A DNA stretch of 64,000 nucleotides from Tardiphaga sp. Its GTDB lineage: Bacteria; Pseudomonadota; Alphaproteobacteria; Rhizobiales; Xanthobacteraceae. The notes under the pieces were generated by a model that searched no databases, had not been told where the DNA came from, and was given only the letters and a program-made list of their open reading frames with translations. Location of the stretch: assembly GCA_030147505.1 (NCBI GenBank), contig JASBVG010000123.1, positions 1 to 64,000 of the forward strand. Direction: 5' to 3'. Made by a program: the position numbers and the translations under genes. Each line of letters starts with the position of its first letter. The stretch's first letter is position 1. Shown piece by piece: positions 45,137-54,524 of this stretch.

Positions 45137-46576
45137 TCAGCGCGATTTCTTGTCTTTTTCCAGACGCTTGAGCCAGGCCTTGGCCTGCGCGGTCACATTC
45201 TTCGGCGCGGTGCCGCCATAGCTGACCCGGCTCTTCACCGAGGACTCCACCGACAGCACCTTCATGACCTCCGCGGTAATCCTCGCTTCCACCGCCTGCA
45301 TCTCGGTCAGATCGAGTTCATGCAGCGCCACGCCCTTCTTGGTGGCGATGCCCACGATACGGCCAGTGACGTGATGTGCGTCGCGAAACGGCATTTTCAG
45401 CGTGCGGACCAGCCAGTCGGCGAGATCGGTGGCGGTGGCATAGCCTTCGCCGGCCGCCGCCTTCATGGCCGCCTCGTTCGGCACGAGATCGCGGACCATG
45501 CCGGCAATGGCGCGGATCGACAGCGACAGCGCCGTATAAGCTTCCATGGCGCCGGCTTTGTCCTCCTGCATATCCTTCTGATAGGCCAGTGGCAGACCCT
45601 TCATGACGATCAGCAGGCCATTGAGCGAGCCGATGACGCGGCCGGTCTTGGCGCGCACCAGCTCGGCGGCATCCGGATTGCGCTTCTGCGGCATGATCGA
45701 GGAGCCGGTGGTGAACTTGTCCGACAGACGGACGAGCCCGACCAGCGGCGAGGTCCAGATCACGATCTCCTCAGCGAAGCGTGACAGATGCACGGCGGCG
45801 ATCGAGGCCGCCGACAGCGTTTCCAGCACGAAGTCGCGATCCGAAACGGCATCGAGCGAATTGTTCATCGGCCGGTCGAAGCCGAGCGCCTTGGCGGTGG
45901 CGTGGCGGTCGATCGGGAACGAGGTGCCGGCCAGCGCGGCGGCGCCGAGCGGGCTTTCATTGAGGCGCTTGCGCGCATCGGCGAAGCGGCTGCGATCGCG
46001 CGCCACCATTTCCACATAGGCCATCAGGTGATGGCCGAAGGTCACCGGCTGCGCGGTCTGCAGATGGGTGAAGCCGGGCATCACCGTATCCGCATGCTCC
46101 AGCGCACGATCGACCAGCGCCCGCTGCAGGGCGGCGAAGGCGGCATCCAGCTCGTCGATGGTATCGCGCACGAACAGTCGGAAATCCGTCGCCACCTGGT
46201 CGTTACGCGAACGCGCCGTGTGAAGGCGGCCGGAGGCCGGGCCGATCAGCTCGCCCAAACGGCTCTCGACGTTCATATGGATGTCTTCGAGCGCGCGCTT
46301 GAACGTGAACTTGCCGCTCTCGATCTCTGACAGGATCGTGTCTAGACCCGCGGCGATATCTTTCGCATCCTTGGCGGTGATGATGCCCTGCTTTGCGAGC
46401 ATCGCCGCATGGGCCTTGGAGGCGGTAATATCCTGGGCATAGAGAGCGCGATCGACGTCGATGGAGACGTTGATCTCCTCCATGATCGCGTCGGGGCTGT
46501 CGGAGAACAATCCACCCCACATCTTGTTGCTGTTGGACGTCTTACCGCCGGACTTGCCGCCCTTGCCTGAAGCCAT
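45137..46576 (-). CDS. argH: Argininosuccinate lyase
   Basis: A 479-residue fumarase/aspartase-superfamily enzyme, splitting argininosuccinate into arginine and fumarate. The signature [12 protein letters not shown] is present, as is [27 protein letters not shown] and HTARSRNDQ supply active-site residues. The N-terminal [18 protein letters not shown] is an extra basic tail before the conserved [11 protein letters not shown]. It is divergent from tlpA; lptM and lysA follow on the same strand. Confidence 0.98.
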   Translation of the reverse strand: MASGKGGKSGGKTSNSNKMWGGLFSDSPDAIMEEINVSIDVDRALYAQDITASKAHAAMLAKQGIITAKDAKDIAAGLDTILSEIESGKFTFKRALEDIHMNVESRLGELIGPASGRLHTARSRNDQVATDFRLFVRDTIDELDAAFAALQRALVDRALEHADTVMPGFTHLQTAQPVTFGHHLMAYVEMVARDRSRFADARKRLNESPLGAAALAGTSFPIDRHATAKALGFDRPMNNSLDAVSDRDFVLETLSAASIAAVHLSRFAEEIVIWTSPLVGLVRLSDKFTTGSSIMPQKRNPDAAELVRAKTGRVIGSLNGLLIVMKGLPLAYQKDMQEDKAGAMEAYTALSLSIRAIAGMVRDLVPNEAAMKAAAGEGYATATDLADWLVRTLKMPFRDAHHVTGRIVGIATKKGVALHELDLTEMQAVEARITAEVMKVLSVESSVKSRVSYGGTAPKNVTAQAKAWLKRLEKDKKSR

Positions 46577-46680
46577 GAATTATTACTCATCCTGTTGCGG
46601 GCCGGCCCATTCGGACCGAATGATCGCGCGCGATCTGCCGCATGTCATTTGCGCCCCTGCATAGCCATAACCGAGACCGA

Positions 46681-47376
46681 ATGACAGACCCCACTCCCGA
46701 TCCGAAGCCAGTCTCCTCTGCCCCACGCCCCAGCAAACGCCGCGTCATCGTGCTCGGCTCGGTGCTGGTCGGCGTGCTGATCGGCTATGCCGTGGTGGCG
46801 CGGATCGACGACCTCTGGCGTAGCAAGCCGGGCGACCCGACCTGCTTTCCGGCAGTGGAGACCGCCAAGCGGCTGGAGCCGCTTGTGCGCGGCGAAGTCG
46901 CCGCCCTGTCTTTGGCCAAGACGCCGCTGAAGCTGCCCGACCTCGAATTCAAGGACGCCGAAGGCCAGCCGACCAAGCTCTCGAACTGGCGCGGCCGCAC
47001 GGTGTTGCTAAACCTGTGTGCCACCTGGTGCGTGCCCTGCCGCAAGGAGATGCCGGCACTGAACGAGCTCGAGCAGAAGCTCGGCGGCTCCGACTTCCAG
47101 GTGGTGGCGATCAATATCGACACCCGCGATGCCGAGAAGCCGAAGGCGTTCCTCAAGGACGGCAACCTGACCCGGCTCGATTACTTCACCGACGCATCGG
47201 CCAAGGTGTTCCAGGAGCTGAAAGGCATCGGCCGAGCACTGGGCATGCCGACTTCGGTGCTGATCGATGCCAAGGGCTGCGAGATCGCCACCATCAACGG
47301 TCCCGCGGAGTGGGCCAGCGAGGACGCGGTAAAGCTGATCAAGGCTGCGGTGACGCCGAAGGCGGCGGGATACTAA
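46681..47376 (+). CDS. tlpA: Membrane-anchored thioredoxin-like protein TlpA
   Basis: A 231-residue protein with an N-terminal membrane anchor (about residues 21-40) and a periplasmic thioredoxin domain. The active site is W116-C117-V-P-C120, and an extra Cys113 and Cys55 are present. In Bradyrhizobium japonicum TlpA reduces the Cu-A site proteins during cytochrome aa3 assembly. The gene is divergent from argH, the same arrangement as I recall from B. japonicum. The ATG at 46681 was chosen; the frame also opens at 46642 without a good start. Confidence 0.92.
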   Translation: MTDPTPDPKPVSSAPRPSKRRVIVLGSVLVGVLIGYAVVARIDDLWRSKPGDPTCFPAVETAKRLEPLVRGEVAALSLAKTPLKLPDLEFKDAEGQPTKLSNWRGRTVLLNLCATWCVPCRKEMPALNELEQKLGGSDFQVVAINIDTRDAEKPKAFLKDGNLTRLDYFTDASAKVFQELKGIGRALGMPTSVLIDAKGCEIATINGPAEWASEDAVKLIKAAVTPKAAGY

Positions 47377-47512
47377 GCGCCCCTGCGACACACCGCCGCC
47401 ATTCCTCGCCGCGAAATCTCCCTGCATCTTGTCGGACCAATGCCGATGCATTCGTCTTGCAAGAGCCGGCGCGTCCAGCCGGCCGACAATGCTTGTCAGG
47501 AGAGGAAAGCCG

Positions 47513-47872
47513 ATGCCCTATATCGACGGATTTATCATCGCGGTGCCGAAGAAAAAGATCGACGCCTATCGTAAGATTTCGCGCAAGGCCGGCAAGATCT
47601 GGCGCGAATTCGGCGCGCTCGATTATCGCGAGGCGGTCGCCGACGATGTACAGGTCGGCAAGGTGACGTCGTTTCCGCGCGCGGTGAAGCAGAAGCCCGA
47701 CGAGACCGTGGTCTTTGCCTATATCCTCTACAAGTCGCGCAAGGACCGCGACCGCATCAACAAGAAGGTGATGGCCGACCCGCGTCTGGCCAAAATGATG
47801 GATCCGAAAGCGATGCCGTTCGACGGCAAGCGCATGATCTTCGGCGGCTTCAAGACGATCGTGGATCTGTGA
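47513..47872 (+). CDS. DUF1428 family protein
   Basis: A 119-residue dimeric alpha-beta barrel protein of the DUF1428/YbaA type (MPYIDGFIIAVPKKKIDAYRK ... MPFDGKRMIFGGFKTIVDL). Its biochemical role is unknown. AGGAGAGG lies about 8 bp upstream of the ATG. It is 137 bp downstream of tlpA and convergent with an MFS gene; a CCGATCCGG hairpin lies just beyond its stop. Confidence 0.9.
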   Translation: MPYIDGFIIAVPKKKIDAYRKISRKAGKIWREFGALDYREAVADDVQVGKVTSFPRAVKQKPDETVVFAYILYKSRKDRDRINKKVMADPRLAKMMDPKAMPFDGKRMIFGGFKTIVDL

Positions 47873-47877
47873 TCGCA

Positions 47878-47901
47878 CCGATCCGGCGTCACCCGGATCG
47901 G
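47878..47901. terminator. Bidirectional hairpin between DUF1428 and MFS genes
   Basis: A perfect 9-bp stem CCGATCCGG / CCGGATCGG with a 6-base loop lies between two convergent genes. There is no U-tract on either side, so it may be a structure that blocks exonucleases rather than a classical terminator. Confidence 0.5.
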
Positions 47902-47928
47902 CAGGGAAGCATCACAGATGGAAGGCCA

Positions 47929-49140
47929 TCACGCCTTTACCGCACCATCGCGCGACAGCGACACCAGCAAAGCACCCGCCAGTGTCGCTGCGGCGAGATA
48001 ACCGACGGCACCGAACGGGCCAAAACCGTCCACCAGAATGCCACCGATCACCGCGCCAAGCGTGATCGCGATCTGGAATGCCGAGACCAGCAGGCCACCT
48101 GCAGATTCGGCTTCGTCCGATGCGACCCGCACCATCCACGTCTGGAAGCCCACGGGCAGTGCACCAAAGGCAAAGCCCCAGAGGCCAACTGCGATACCCG
48201 CGACAACACCCGAACTGCCTCCGACGAACAGCACCAGTGCCAGCACGGCAATGGCGGCGGAGCCTGCGATGATGGCACCCTTCACACTGCGAGCGACCAG
48301 TGCGCCGCCTACGAAATTGCCGATGAAGCCGCCAACGCCATAAGCGAGCAAGATCAGCGAGATCGCAGTCACGGGCAGATGCGGCACCTGTTCGAGAAAA
48401 TGCCGGACATAAGTGAAGCCCGCAAAATGTCCGGAGATGCTGAGCCCAATGGCGATCATTACCAGCCGCACGCCCGGCCGGCGCAGCAGCACGAACAAGG
48501 TGCTTACATCCGGCGATGTGAGCGGTGGCAGGCGCGGCAATGTCAGCATCTGAAACGCGAGCACGACGACACTGACCACGGCCGCCAGCAGGAACACGTT
48601 ACGCCAGCCCCAGAGATCACCGAGATAGGCGCCGATCGGCGCGGCGCTGACCGTGGCAATCGATACGCCGCTGAAGATCAACGAGATCGCACGCGGCAGC
48701 GCTTCCGCAGGCACCAGCCGCATGGCGGTTGCGGTGGCCATCGCCCAGAAACCACTGAGGCTGATGCCGAGCAACACGCGGGCAAACAGCAGGAGCGTGA
48801 GGCTGCTCGCAGTCGCCGACAATAGGTTGGATAGGAGCAGGAGCGCCGTCAGCATCCACAGTACGAGGCGGCGATCCATCGCACGGGTCACGATGGTCAT
48901 GGCCACCCCGGCAACGATCCCCACCAGCGAGGTCGCCGTGACCACCTGTCCGGCGGCGCCGACAGACACGCCGAGATCGGTCGCGATGGGCGTGAGCAGG
49001 CTAGCCGGCAGGAATTCCGCGGTGACCTGGCTAAAGGCGCCGAGCATAAGGGAAAAGACGGCTGCCCAGGCCGGAGTCGCCCGCTCGATCTTGACGGGGG
49101 CAATATCGGCATCGAGTACGGCAGTTGCGGAATCGGTCAT
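47929..49140 (-). CDS. MFS efflux transporter (arabinose-efflux/chloramphenicol-type)
   Basis: A 403-residue 12-helix major facilitator of the DHA1 type. ATDLGVSVGAAGQVVTATSLVG and TRAMDRRLVLW are typical of its first half. Substrate is unknown. The ATG at 49140 is preferred to the longer frame. It is divergent from an AraC-type regulator with 67 bp between starts, an arrangement in which the regulator usually controls the exporter in response to its substrate. Confidence 0.9.
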   Translation of the reverse strand: MTDSATAVLDADIAPVKIERATPAWAAVFSLMLGAFSQVTAEFLPASLLTPIATDLGVSVGAAGQVVTATSLVGIVAGVAMTIVTRAMDRRLVLWMLTALLLLSNLLSATASSLTLLLFARVLLGISLSGFWAMATATAMRLVPAEALPRAISLIFSGVSIATVSAAPIGAYLGDLWGWRNVFLLAAVVSVVVLAFQMLTLPRLPPLTSPDVSTLFVLLRRPGVRLVMIAIGLSISGHFAGFTYVRHFLEQVPHLPVTAISLILLAYGVGGFIGNFVGGALVARSVKGAIIAGSAAIAVLALVLFVGGSSGVVAGIAVGLWGFAFGALPVGFQTWMVRVASDEAESAGGLLVSAFQIAITLGAVIGGILVDGFGPFGAVGYLAAATLAGALLVSLSRDGAVKA

Positions 49141-49207
49141 GGCAGTCTCCGGAGTGGAACCCGGAGATGGGGTGACCTCTTGGAGTTTCCATGTTAGAAA
49201 CACCGCA

Positions 49208-50194
49208 ATGCTTGATCATTCGTCCAGAGATGCCGCAACGCACCCGCTGACAGAAATGCTGCGAGGGCTGAAACTTGAAGGCGTCGATTACAAGCGCTGC
49301 CGGATGACGGCTCCGTGGGGCCTATCATTCCCCGCACGGCCAAAGGCGCAATTCCACTTCATTGCAGGGCGCGGCTGCTGGCTTCGGACGGCGAATAACC
49401 CCTGGATCCGCCTTGAGGAAGGCGATGCGGTGCTGCTGCCGCGCGGTGCCGAACACGCGCTGGCGAGTTCGCCCGATGCCTTTCCCGCTCCGGTCGGACA
49501 TTGCCAGTTCGAGCCGGTCTGCTCCGACATTCTCGATACCTGCATCGGCGGCAACCGCAAGGGCGAAGAGACTGTGCTGTTCGGTGCCGGCATGAGCTTC
49601 AATCTCGACAGCCAGCATCCGCTGCTTCTGATGATGCCCGAGCTGATGCAGATGCACGAACTCGCCACCGACGAGCCCGCTATCCCGCATTTGCTCGAAG
49701 CCATGACGGCCGAGCTCGCACTGGATCGCGTCGGTGCCGGCGGCATGCTGACCCGGCTCGCCGATGTGATCGCCGCGGCGCTGATCCGCAACTGGGTGGA
49801 GAAAGGCTGCGGCTCTGCGGGCTGGGTCGCAGCAGCCCGCGATCCCGGCATCGGACGCGTTCTCGCGGCGATCCATCGCGAGCCCACCAGAGACTGGACC
49901 GTCGAGGCGCTGGCGGCGGTCATGCACGCATCACGCTCGGCCTTCGCGCTACGCTTCGCCAATGTCGTAGGCCAGACGCCGGCACGCTATGTCGCGCAAT
50001 TGCGGATGCAGGAAGCCAAGCAATGGCTGGTCCGCGACCGTCTCAAAATAGCGATCGTGGCACGGCGGCTGGGTTATGAATCAGAAGCAGCGTTCAGCCG
50101 CGCCTTCAAGCGCATCATTGGTGAACCGCCGAGCCATTATCGCACGACAGGGGCTTCCGCTGGCCACCAAGGGCCGGATGCAACCACGCCTTAG
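49208..50194 (+). CDS. AraC-family regulator with N-terminal cupin
   Basis: A 328-residue regulator. The N-terminal cupin (about 10-190) shows FHFIAGRGCWL and LEEGDAVLLPRGAEHAL. The C-terminal double helix-turn-helix is seen in WTVEALAAVMHASRSAFALRF and IAIVARRLGYESEAAFSRAFKR. It resembles the Cupin_6 AraC group, which often controls a divergent MFS gene as here. The stop codon overlaps that of the convergent YjfB-family gene by 4 bp. Confidence 0.92.
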   Translation: MLDHSSRDAATHPLTEMLRGLKLEGVDYKRCRMTAPWGLSFPARPKAQFHFIAGRGCWLRTANNPWIRLEEGDAVLLPRGAEHALASSPDAFPAPVGHCQFEPVCSDILDTCIGGNRKGEETVLFGAGMSFNLDSQHPLLLMMPELMQMHELATDEPAIPHLLEAMTAELALDRVGAGGMLTRLADVIAAALIRNWVEKGCGSAGWVAAARDPGIGRVLAAIHREPTRDWTVEALAAVMHASRSAFALRFANVVGQTPARYVAQLRMQEAKQWLVRDRLKIAIVARRLGYESEAAFSRAFKRIIGEPPSHYRTTGASAGHQGPDATTP

Positions 50195-50382
50195 GCGGCG
50201 ATATCGACCTTGCCGCCGATGCCAGCACCGAGATTGGCCTGCGACGGCTGCGCGCCTTCGAGCAGCGTCATCACGGTCGAGCGCTCCATATCGGCATTCT
50301 GCTTGATCAGCGAGGTTGCGATCTGCTGCTGCGTTCCCGCCTGCTTCATCGCCATCGCGCTGGCGACCAGGGCCATGTCCAT
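50191..50382 (-). CDS. YjfB-family putative motility protein
   Basis: A 63-residue protein (MDMALVASAMAMKQAGTQQQIATSL ... GGKVDIAA) resembling the YjfB family of small proteins associated with motility genes. Its actual role is unknown. No flagellar genes are in the window, but a chemotaxis receptor fragment is at the right edge. It overlaps the AraC gene by 4 bp at the 3' ends. Confidence 0.75.
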   Translation of the reverse strand: MDMALVASAMAMKQAGTQQQIATSLIKQNADMERSTVMTLLEGAQPSQANLGAGIGGKVDIAA

Positions 50383-50443
50383 CCGAAATACTCCGACACG
50401 TGATACGCGCGGTATAGCGGTGCGGGGTTAACGAAAACTGACT

Positions 50444-51295
50444 CTAGACAGCCCCGGCCCGGAACGCGGCGCCCAGCGTCCGCAACGCGCTGCGGGCACG
50501 GGTGTCCGTGAGCTGCGAATGCAGCATGGTTTCGGCATCCTGCAATTTCGGCAGGCCGAGACGCGGGCCGAGATCGATGCTGCCGGCGGGCGCGACGCGG
50601 CGGACCAGCGCTCCGACAGCGAGGCCGGCGGAGATTGCTGCGCCGATGGTCGCAACGCCGCCGCCGACAAAGGCTTCGGTCCACGGAATGCCAGCCCCAT
50701 CCAGCGCCGCAATCGCCGCCGAACGCACCGAACATGGCGCCGATTGCGCCGCCAGCCGCAACGGCTCCCCGGGCGTGTGGCGAAAATCCGGCGCGCCCAT
50801 CCAGCCGAATGGCTCCTCCATCAGGACTTCGCCATCGCCACGCCGTTTGTCGATCCGCAGCACGATGGCCGCATCGAGATCGCCGGCATCATAGGCCGAC
50901 AGCAGGAGGCGCGACGTCTCGATCCGCAATTCGATCACCAGCGCCGGATCGGTGTCATTCATGCGTTTCAGGACATCTGGGAGATCGGGGCCGACCAGAT
51001 GGTGGCTGATACCGACCACCAGCCGACGCCGCTCTGCCGCGAATGCGCCCATGGCCGACTGATGCGCGGCCACGAGATTCCGCGCCGAGCCGAGAAACGC
51101 GGCGCCCTCCGCCGATAGCCGCACCAGCCGCGGTGTGCGCTCCAGCAGGCGCTTGCCGAGGCCGCTTTCCAGCCGCTTGATCTTCAGGCTGATGGCCGAC
51201 TGGGTGCTCCCCATCGCCTCGGCGGCCCGCGTGAAACTGGCGAGGTCTGCCACCAGAACAAAGGCCTGCACGGCCTCGATATCGAGCGCTTTCAT
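50444..51295 (-). CDS. LysR-family transcriptional regulator
   Basis: A 283-residue LysR protein. The winged HTH is at about residues 3-62 (SFTRAAEAMGSTQSAISLKIKRLE), and the effector domain from about 90 to 270 is shorter than usual. It is divergent from the tautomerase gene with a 109-bp AT-rich gap, so control of that gene is likely. The effector is unknown. Confidence 0.92.
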   Translation of the reverse strand: MKALDIEAVQAFVLVADLASFTRAAEAMGSTQSAISLKIKRLESGLGKRLLERTPRLVRLSAEGAAFLGSARNLVAAHQSAMGAFAAERRRLVVGISHHLVGPDLPDVLKRMNDTDPALVIELRIETSRLLLSAYDAGDLDAAIVLRIDKRRGDGEVLMEEPFGWMGAPDFRHTPGEPLRLAAQSAPCSVRSAAIAALDGAGIPWTEAFVGGGVATIGAAISAGLAVGALVRRVAPAGSIDLGPRLGLPKLQDAETMLHSQLTDTRARSALRTLGAAFRAGAV

Positions 51296-51404
51296 GGGCC
51301 ATCTATTTCAAATCCTCATCATTGAAATATTATTCCATATCGTTTTCCAATGATCAATGTGGCGCTACATCTCCTGCATCGGAATTGATCGACAGGAGAC
51401 CACC

Positions 51405-51788
51405 ATGCCGCTGATCCGCATTTCATTGAAAAAGGGCACTTCACAGGCCCATCGCGCAGCCATCGCCGATGGCGTCTATGAGGCGTTGCGCGAGACCTTC
51501 AACGTTCCGGAAAACGACCGCTTCGTCACCATCCACGAACATGGCGACGGCGACTTCATCTACGACCCCACCTATATGGGCATCCAGCGCAGCGACGATC
51601 TGGTCATCATCCAGGCCACCGTCAGCAACACCCGCTCGCGCGAACAGAAGCAGGCGCTCTACAAGCGGATCGTCGAGAAGCTGACTGACAGACCCGGCCT
51701 GCGGCCGGAGGACGTGTTCATCAATCTCGTCGAGGTGCTGCCGGAGAACTGGTCGTTCGGCCACGGCGTCGCGCAGTATGTGACATGA
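51405..51788 (+). CDS. Tautomerase family protein
   Basis: A 127-residue tautomerase-superfamily protein. The catalytic Pro follows the initiating Met (MPLIRISLKKGTS). The length and the FVTIHEHGDGDFIYDPTYMGIQRS block suggest the Tautomerase_2 (malonate-semialdehyde-decarboxylase-like) group, not the 60-residue 4-OT. GACAGGAG precedes the ATG at 51405. It is divergent from the LysR gene. Its stop overlaps the ATG of a 38-codon frame. Confidence 0.9.
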   Translation: MPLIRISLKKGTSQAHRAAIADGVYEALRETFNVPENDRFVTIHEHGDGDFIYDPTYMGIQRSDDLVIIQATVSNTRSREQKQALYKRIVEKLTDRPGLRPEDVFINLVEVLPENWSFGHGVAQYVT

Positions 51789-51901
51789 TCACGTTGCGCG
51801 AGATGGTGATGGCACAGCTCTGCGGGATCGCCATGGGCATGGCGACGATCGTGGCGATGGTGCCGGGCGTGGTGCAGGTAATACGGGCGTTCAACCCGTA
51901 G
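51785..51901 (+). CDS. Candidate 38-aa hydrophobic micropeptide
   Basis: A 38-codon frame begins in an ATGA overlap with the tautomerase stop and is dominated by a hydrophobic stretch (QLCGIAMGMATIVAMVPGVV). This start arrangement is typical of translational coupling. It overlaps the end of the convergent regulator gene by 11 bp. No homologue is known to me and chance is possible, given the size. Confidence 0.35.
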   Translation: MITLREMVMAQLCGIAMGMATIVAMVPGVVQVIRAFNP

Positions 51902-52868
51902 CGCCGGACTCGCTCATGAAGCGCGCACGGTAATCACCGGGGCTGAGGCCCACCTTGCTGCGGAAATGATGGCGCAGTGTATGCGCGCTGCCGAAGCCCA
52001 CCGCCATCGCGATCGTTTCCATGCTTGCCTGCCCTTGGCATAGCAGACGCTTCGCTTCGTTGACGCGCTCGGCGGCGATCCAGTCGCCCGGCGTTTGTCC
52101 AGTGGCTTCGGAGAACCGGCGCAGGAACGTTCGCGTGCTCATACCGGAATCGCGGGCCATGCGCGCCACGCTCCAGTTGATCGTGAGATCGGCGCGCATG
52201 CGATCCAGCAGCGGCGCGATCTCCAGTCCCTCGCGGATTGCAACGGGGCGCTCTAGAAATTGCGCCTGCCCGCCGGTGCGATGCGCCGGCATGACGAGAC
52301 GACGCGCGACGGAGTTCGCGGCCGCAGGCCCAAAATCCTGACGCACGATCTCGATCAGGAGATCGATCCCGGCTGCGCTGCCCGCTGCCGTGTAGACACG
52401 GTCATGCACGCGATAGAGTGAGGCATCATCGACGGCGATATCGGGATGACGCTGGCGGAGTGTGTCGGCGTAGCGCCAATGCGTCGTCGCCGTACCGCCC
52501 GACAGAAGGCCCGTTGCCGCCAGAACGAAAGCGCCGGAACAGAGCGAGGCGAGCCGCGCTCCGCGGGCATGCGCCGCACGAAGACGTTCGCAGAGATCTT
52601 CGGGGACGGGTTTATCGACACCGCGCCAGCCCGGCACCACGATGATATCCGCCTGCTCGATCATCTCCGGCCCGCAATCCGGGGTAATGGAGAAGCCGCC
52701 ATGAGCGCGCAGCGGCCCATCCTCGATGGCGCAACTGGCGAACCGGTACCAGCCATCGCCCATTTCCGGCCGGGACAGACCGAAGATTTCGGCGACGACG
52801 CCGAATTCGAAGGTGCAGAGGCCGTCATAAAGCAGCGCGGCCACCAGAGGTCCGGTGCGGTTTGGCAT
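51891..52868 (-). CDS. ftrA: GlxA/FtrA-type AraC-family regulator with DJ-1/PfpI domain
   Basis: A 325-residue regulator with an N-terminal class-I glutamine-amidotransferase-like (DJ-1/PfpI) domain (about 8-190, with ASLCSGAFVLAATGLL) and a C-terminal AraC helix-turn-helix (MSTRTFLRRFSEATGQTP, GFGSAHTLRHHF). The DJ-1 nucleophile-elbow Cys is present in SLCSGAF. FtrA proteins are commonly divergent from a rhodanese gene, as here. The ATG at 52868 is chosen; an ATG at 52883 is an alternative. The effector is unknown. Confidence 0.87.
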   Translation of the reverse strand: MPNRTGPLVAALLYDGLCTFEFGVVAEIFGLSRPEMGDGWYRFASCAIEDGPLRAHGGFSITPDCGPEMIEQADIIVVPGWRGVDKPVPEDLCERLRAAHARGARLASLCSGAFVLAATGLLSGGTATTHWRYADTLRQRHPDIAVDDASLYRVHDRVYTAAGSAAGIDLLIEIVRQDFGPAAANSVARRLVMPAHRTGGQAQFLERPVAIREGLEIAPLLDRMRADLTINWSVARMARDSGMSTRTFLRRFSEATGQTPGDWIAAERVNEAKRLLCQGQASMETIAMAVGFGSAHTLRHHFRSKVGLSPGDYRARFMSESGATG

Positions 52869-52948
52869 GATCTTTACGTACATTGTCATTCGCGCCAATT
52901 GCAAGACGGACGCGGAATGGCCGACGCTCAGGTCGAAGGAGACCTGCC

Positions 52949-53350
52949 ATGACCACTGCCGTGACTGCCGTCCCGCCTGCCCCGAGCGCCCTCGCCCGCG
53001 AGCATTTCGCGGCCGAACTCGCCTTCGAGACCGATTGCTGGGATGTCCACGACGCCCTGGAGAAGGGTGCCGATTTCGTCCTGCTCGACGTACGGAGCCC
53101 CGCGCTGTTCGCCCGTGGTCATGTGCCAGGGGCGATCAATCTTCCTCACGGCAAGATCGTGCATTCGAAGATGAGCGAATGGCCCGAAGGGACGGTCTTC
53201 GTGACCTATTGTGCCGGCCCGCATTGCAATGGCGCCGCTCGCGGCGCGCTGCGACTCGCGGAGCTCGGCCTGCCGGTGAAGATCATGGCCGGCGGGATCA
53301 CGGGATGGAAGGATGAAGGGTTTCAACTGACGACGAACGAGATCGACTGA
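52949..53350 (+). CDS. Rhodanese-like sulfurtransferase
   Basis: A 133-residue single-domain rhodanese. VLLDVRSPALFARGHVPGAINLP and the catalytic loop C88-A-G-P-H-C-N-G-A, which contains the active-site Cys, are present. GAAGGAGA precedes the ATG at 52949. It is divergent from the FtrA-type regulator, with 80 bp between them. The likely role is sulfur transfer or thiol redox defence; the target is unknown. Confidence 0.93.
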   Translation: MTTAVTAVPPAPSALAREHFAAELAFETDCWDVHDALEKGADFVLLDVRSPALFARGHVPGAINLPHGKIVHSKMSEWPEGTVFVTYCAGPHCNGAARGALRLAELGLPVKIMAGGITGWKDEGFQLTTNEID

Positions 53351-53446
53351 CGCCGTCCGTGGAGCGCATGACCGAAGACGTGGTCCGCCGGCTGATTTTA
53401 TGGCTGAGACTCTGCAGCGGACCGTGCTTATTCGTCAGGCCGGCGT

Positions 53447-54433
53447 CTACGCTGTTGACGACGATGCCCTCACAATATCCATCAACCGCCTGAACTCGGC
53501 ATCTTCATCGGCCGATTTCCACTTGTTCACGAAGCGGCACAGAAGCTGGAGATTGTCTTTCTCGTAGTGCTTCGAGCTATCGATCCGATCGAGCGAACAC
53601 AGCATCTGCTTGTCCGTCTCCTCTCCATCCAATTGGAGAGGGAGTTCCGAGATGTTGCACAGCCCGTCCTGGTCATCGAGGAGATCACCGATCAGCTTTT
53701 CCAACTCACTTTCCGACATGGTCAGTTCTTTGTTCTTGAGAGTTCGCTCCACGATCTGGCCATTTGCGGCGGAGACAGTCCCCTTCACCGTCGCAACAAT
53801 TCTCCAAATAGTCCGCTCACGCGCGTCCAAGAATCTGCCGAGACCCGCTCCCTTCAAGTCCCTTTTAAGCACATCTTGCCACAGTTGCATCGCATGCCAT
53901 GACTCCAGGCTCTGTCCGTTCAGTAGCGCCAACACATAGTCGCGGTTCTCTTTGGAAATCGAGATTTGAGTACTTTGAGTACTCAGAAGGTTTCTCGCCC
54001 TCGGATGAAGCCCCGACCAACGGAGAGCCTTCCCCTGTCCATCTTTGTTGCTCCACGGAGCGACTGGCTTCTTGACGGTAAACACCGTGTTAGCGGCACT
54101 GTTCTTCGGTTGTTCGCCCTCGACGATGCTGACTTCCCCTGCCAAGGATGTCGTCCACCAAAGGTTGTCGCCCTGACGGTGTATCCAGTAATCATTGACG
54201 GTATTTGCGATATTTTGGACGAGTCCATACCACCGTGATGCTGTTTGCTTGTTAGGCACATTCCCGCGTTCGGTCTTCTTGTTCCCCATCGCGTATTGGA
54301 TAAAACCGTAGCGATCCCGTCTCTGCCAGAACGGGAGCAAGTCGGAATCAAGAATGGTGAGGACAACGTTCTCTTTCAGGCAAACCGGCCAAGCGTAATT
54401 ATCGCGCCCAAATAGAGAGACGTAGATTTTCAC
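53447..54433 (-). CDS. HNH-like nuclease-motif protein of unknown function (lower-GC singleton)
   Basis: A 328-residue protein. The last 75 residues resemble HNH-type finger nucleases: C259-N-I-S262, SLDRIDSSKHY (280-290), N294, C299, N303 and K306. The order C..S....LDRID..Y...N....C..N..K fits a known HNH variant in which Asp stands for the first His. The first 190 residues are not recognised. GC is visibly lower (about 50%) than in neighbours, as for transferred DNA. The GTG at 54433 has GGGGGAG upstream. It lies just behind the terminator of the next gene, with no room for an ordinary promoter. Confidence 0.7.
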   Translation of the reverse strand: MKIYVSLFGRDNYAWPVCLKENVVLTILDSDLLPFWQRRDRYGFIQYAMGNKKTERGNVPNKQTASRWYGLVQNIANTVNDYWIHRQGDNLWWTTSLAGEVSIVEGEQPKNSAANTVFTVKKPVAPWSNKDGQGKALRWSGLHPRARNLLSTQSTQISISKENRDYVLALLNGQSLESWHAMQLWQDVLKRDLKGAGLGRFLDARERTIWRIVATVKGTVSAANGQIVERTLKNKELTMSESELEKLIGDLLDDQDGLCNISELPLQLDGEETDKQMLCSLDRIDSSKHYEKDNLQLLCRFVNKWKSADEDAEFRRLMDIVRASSSTA

Positions 54434-54446
54434 AAGCTCCCCCTGA

Positions 54447-54485
54447 TTAAAAACAGGGGCCGCTCTTGTAGGAGCAGCCCCTGTT
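54447..54485 (-). terminator. Rho-independent terminator of the 3-hydroxybutyryl-CoA dehydrogenase gene
   Basis: On the minus strand AACAGGGGC/GCCCCTGTT (9 bp), one mismatch, GCTC/GAGC (4 bp) and a 6-base loop are followed by TTTTTAATC. It lies 40 bp after the dehydrogenase stop and 14 bp before the start region of the HNH-like gene. Confidence 0.9.
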
Positions 54486-54524
54486 GAAAATTGATGGCTA
54501 GACCGGCAGCGCGCCGCTGCAGGA

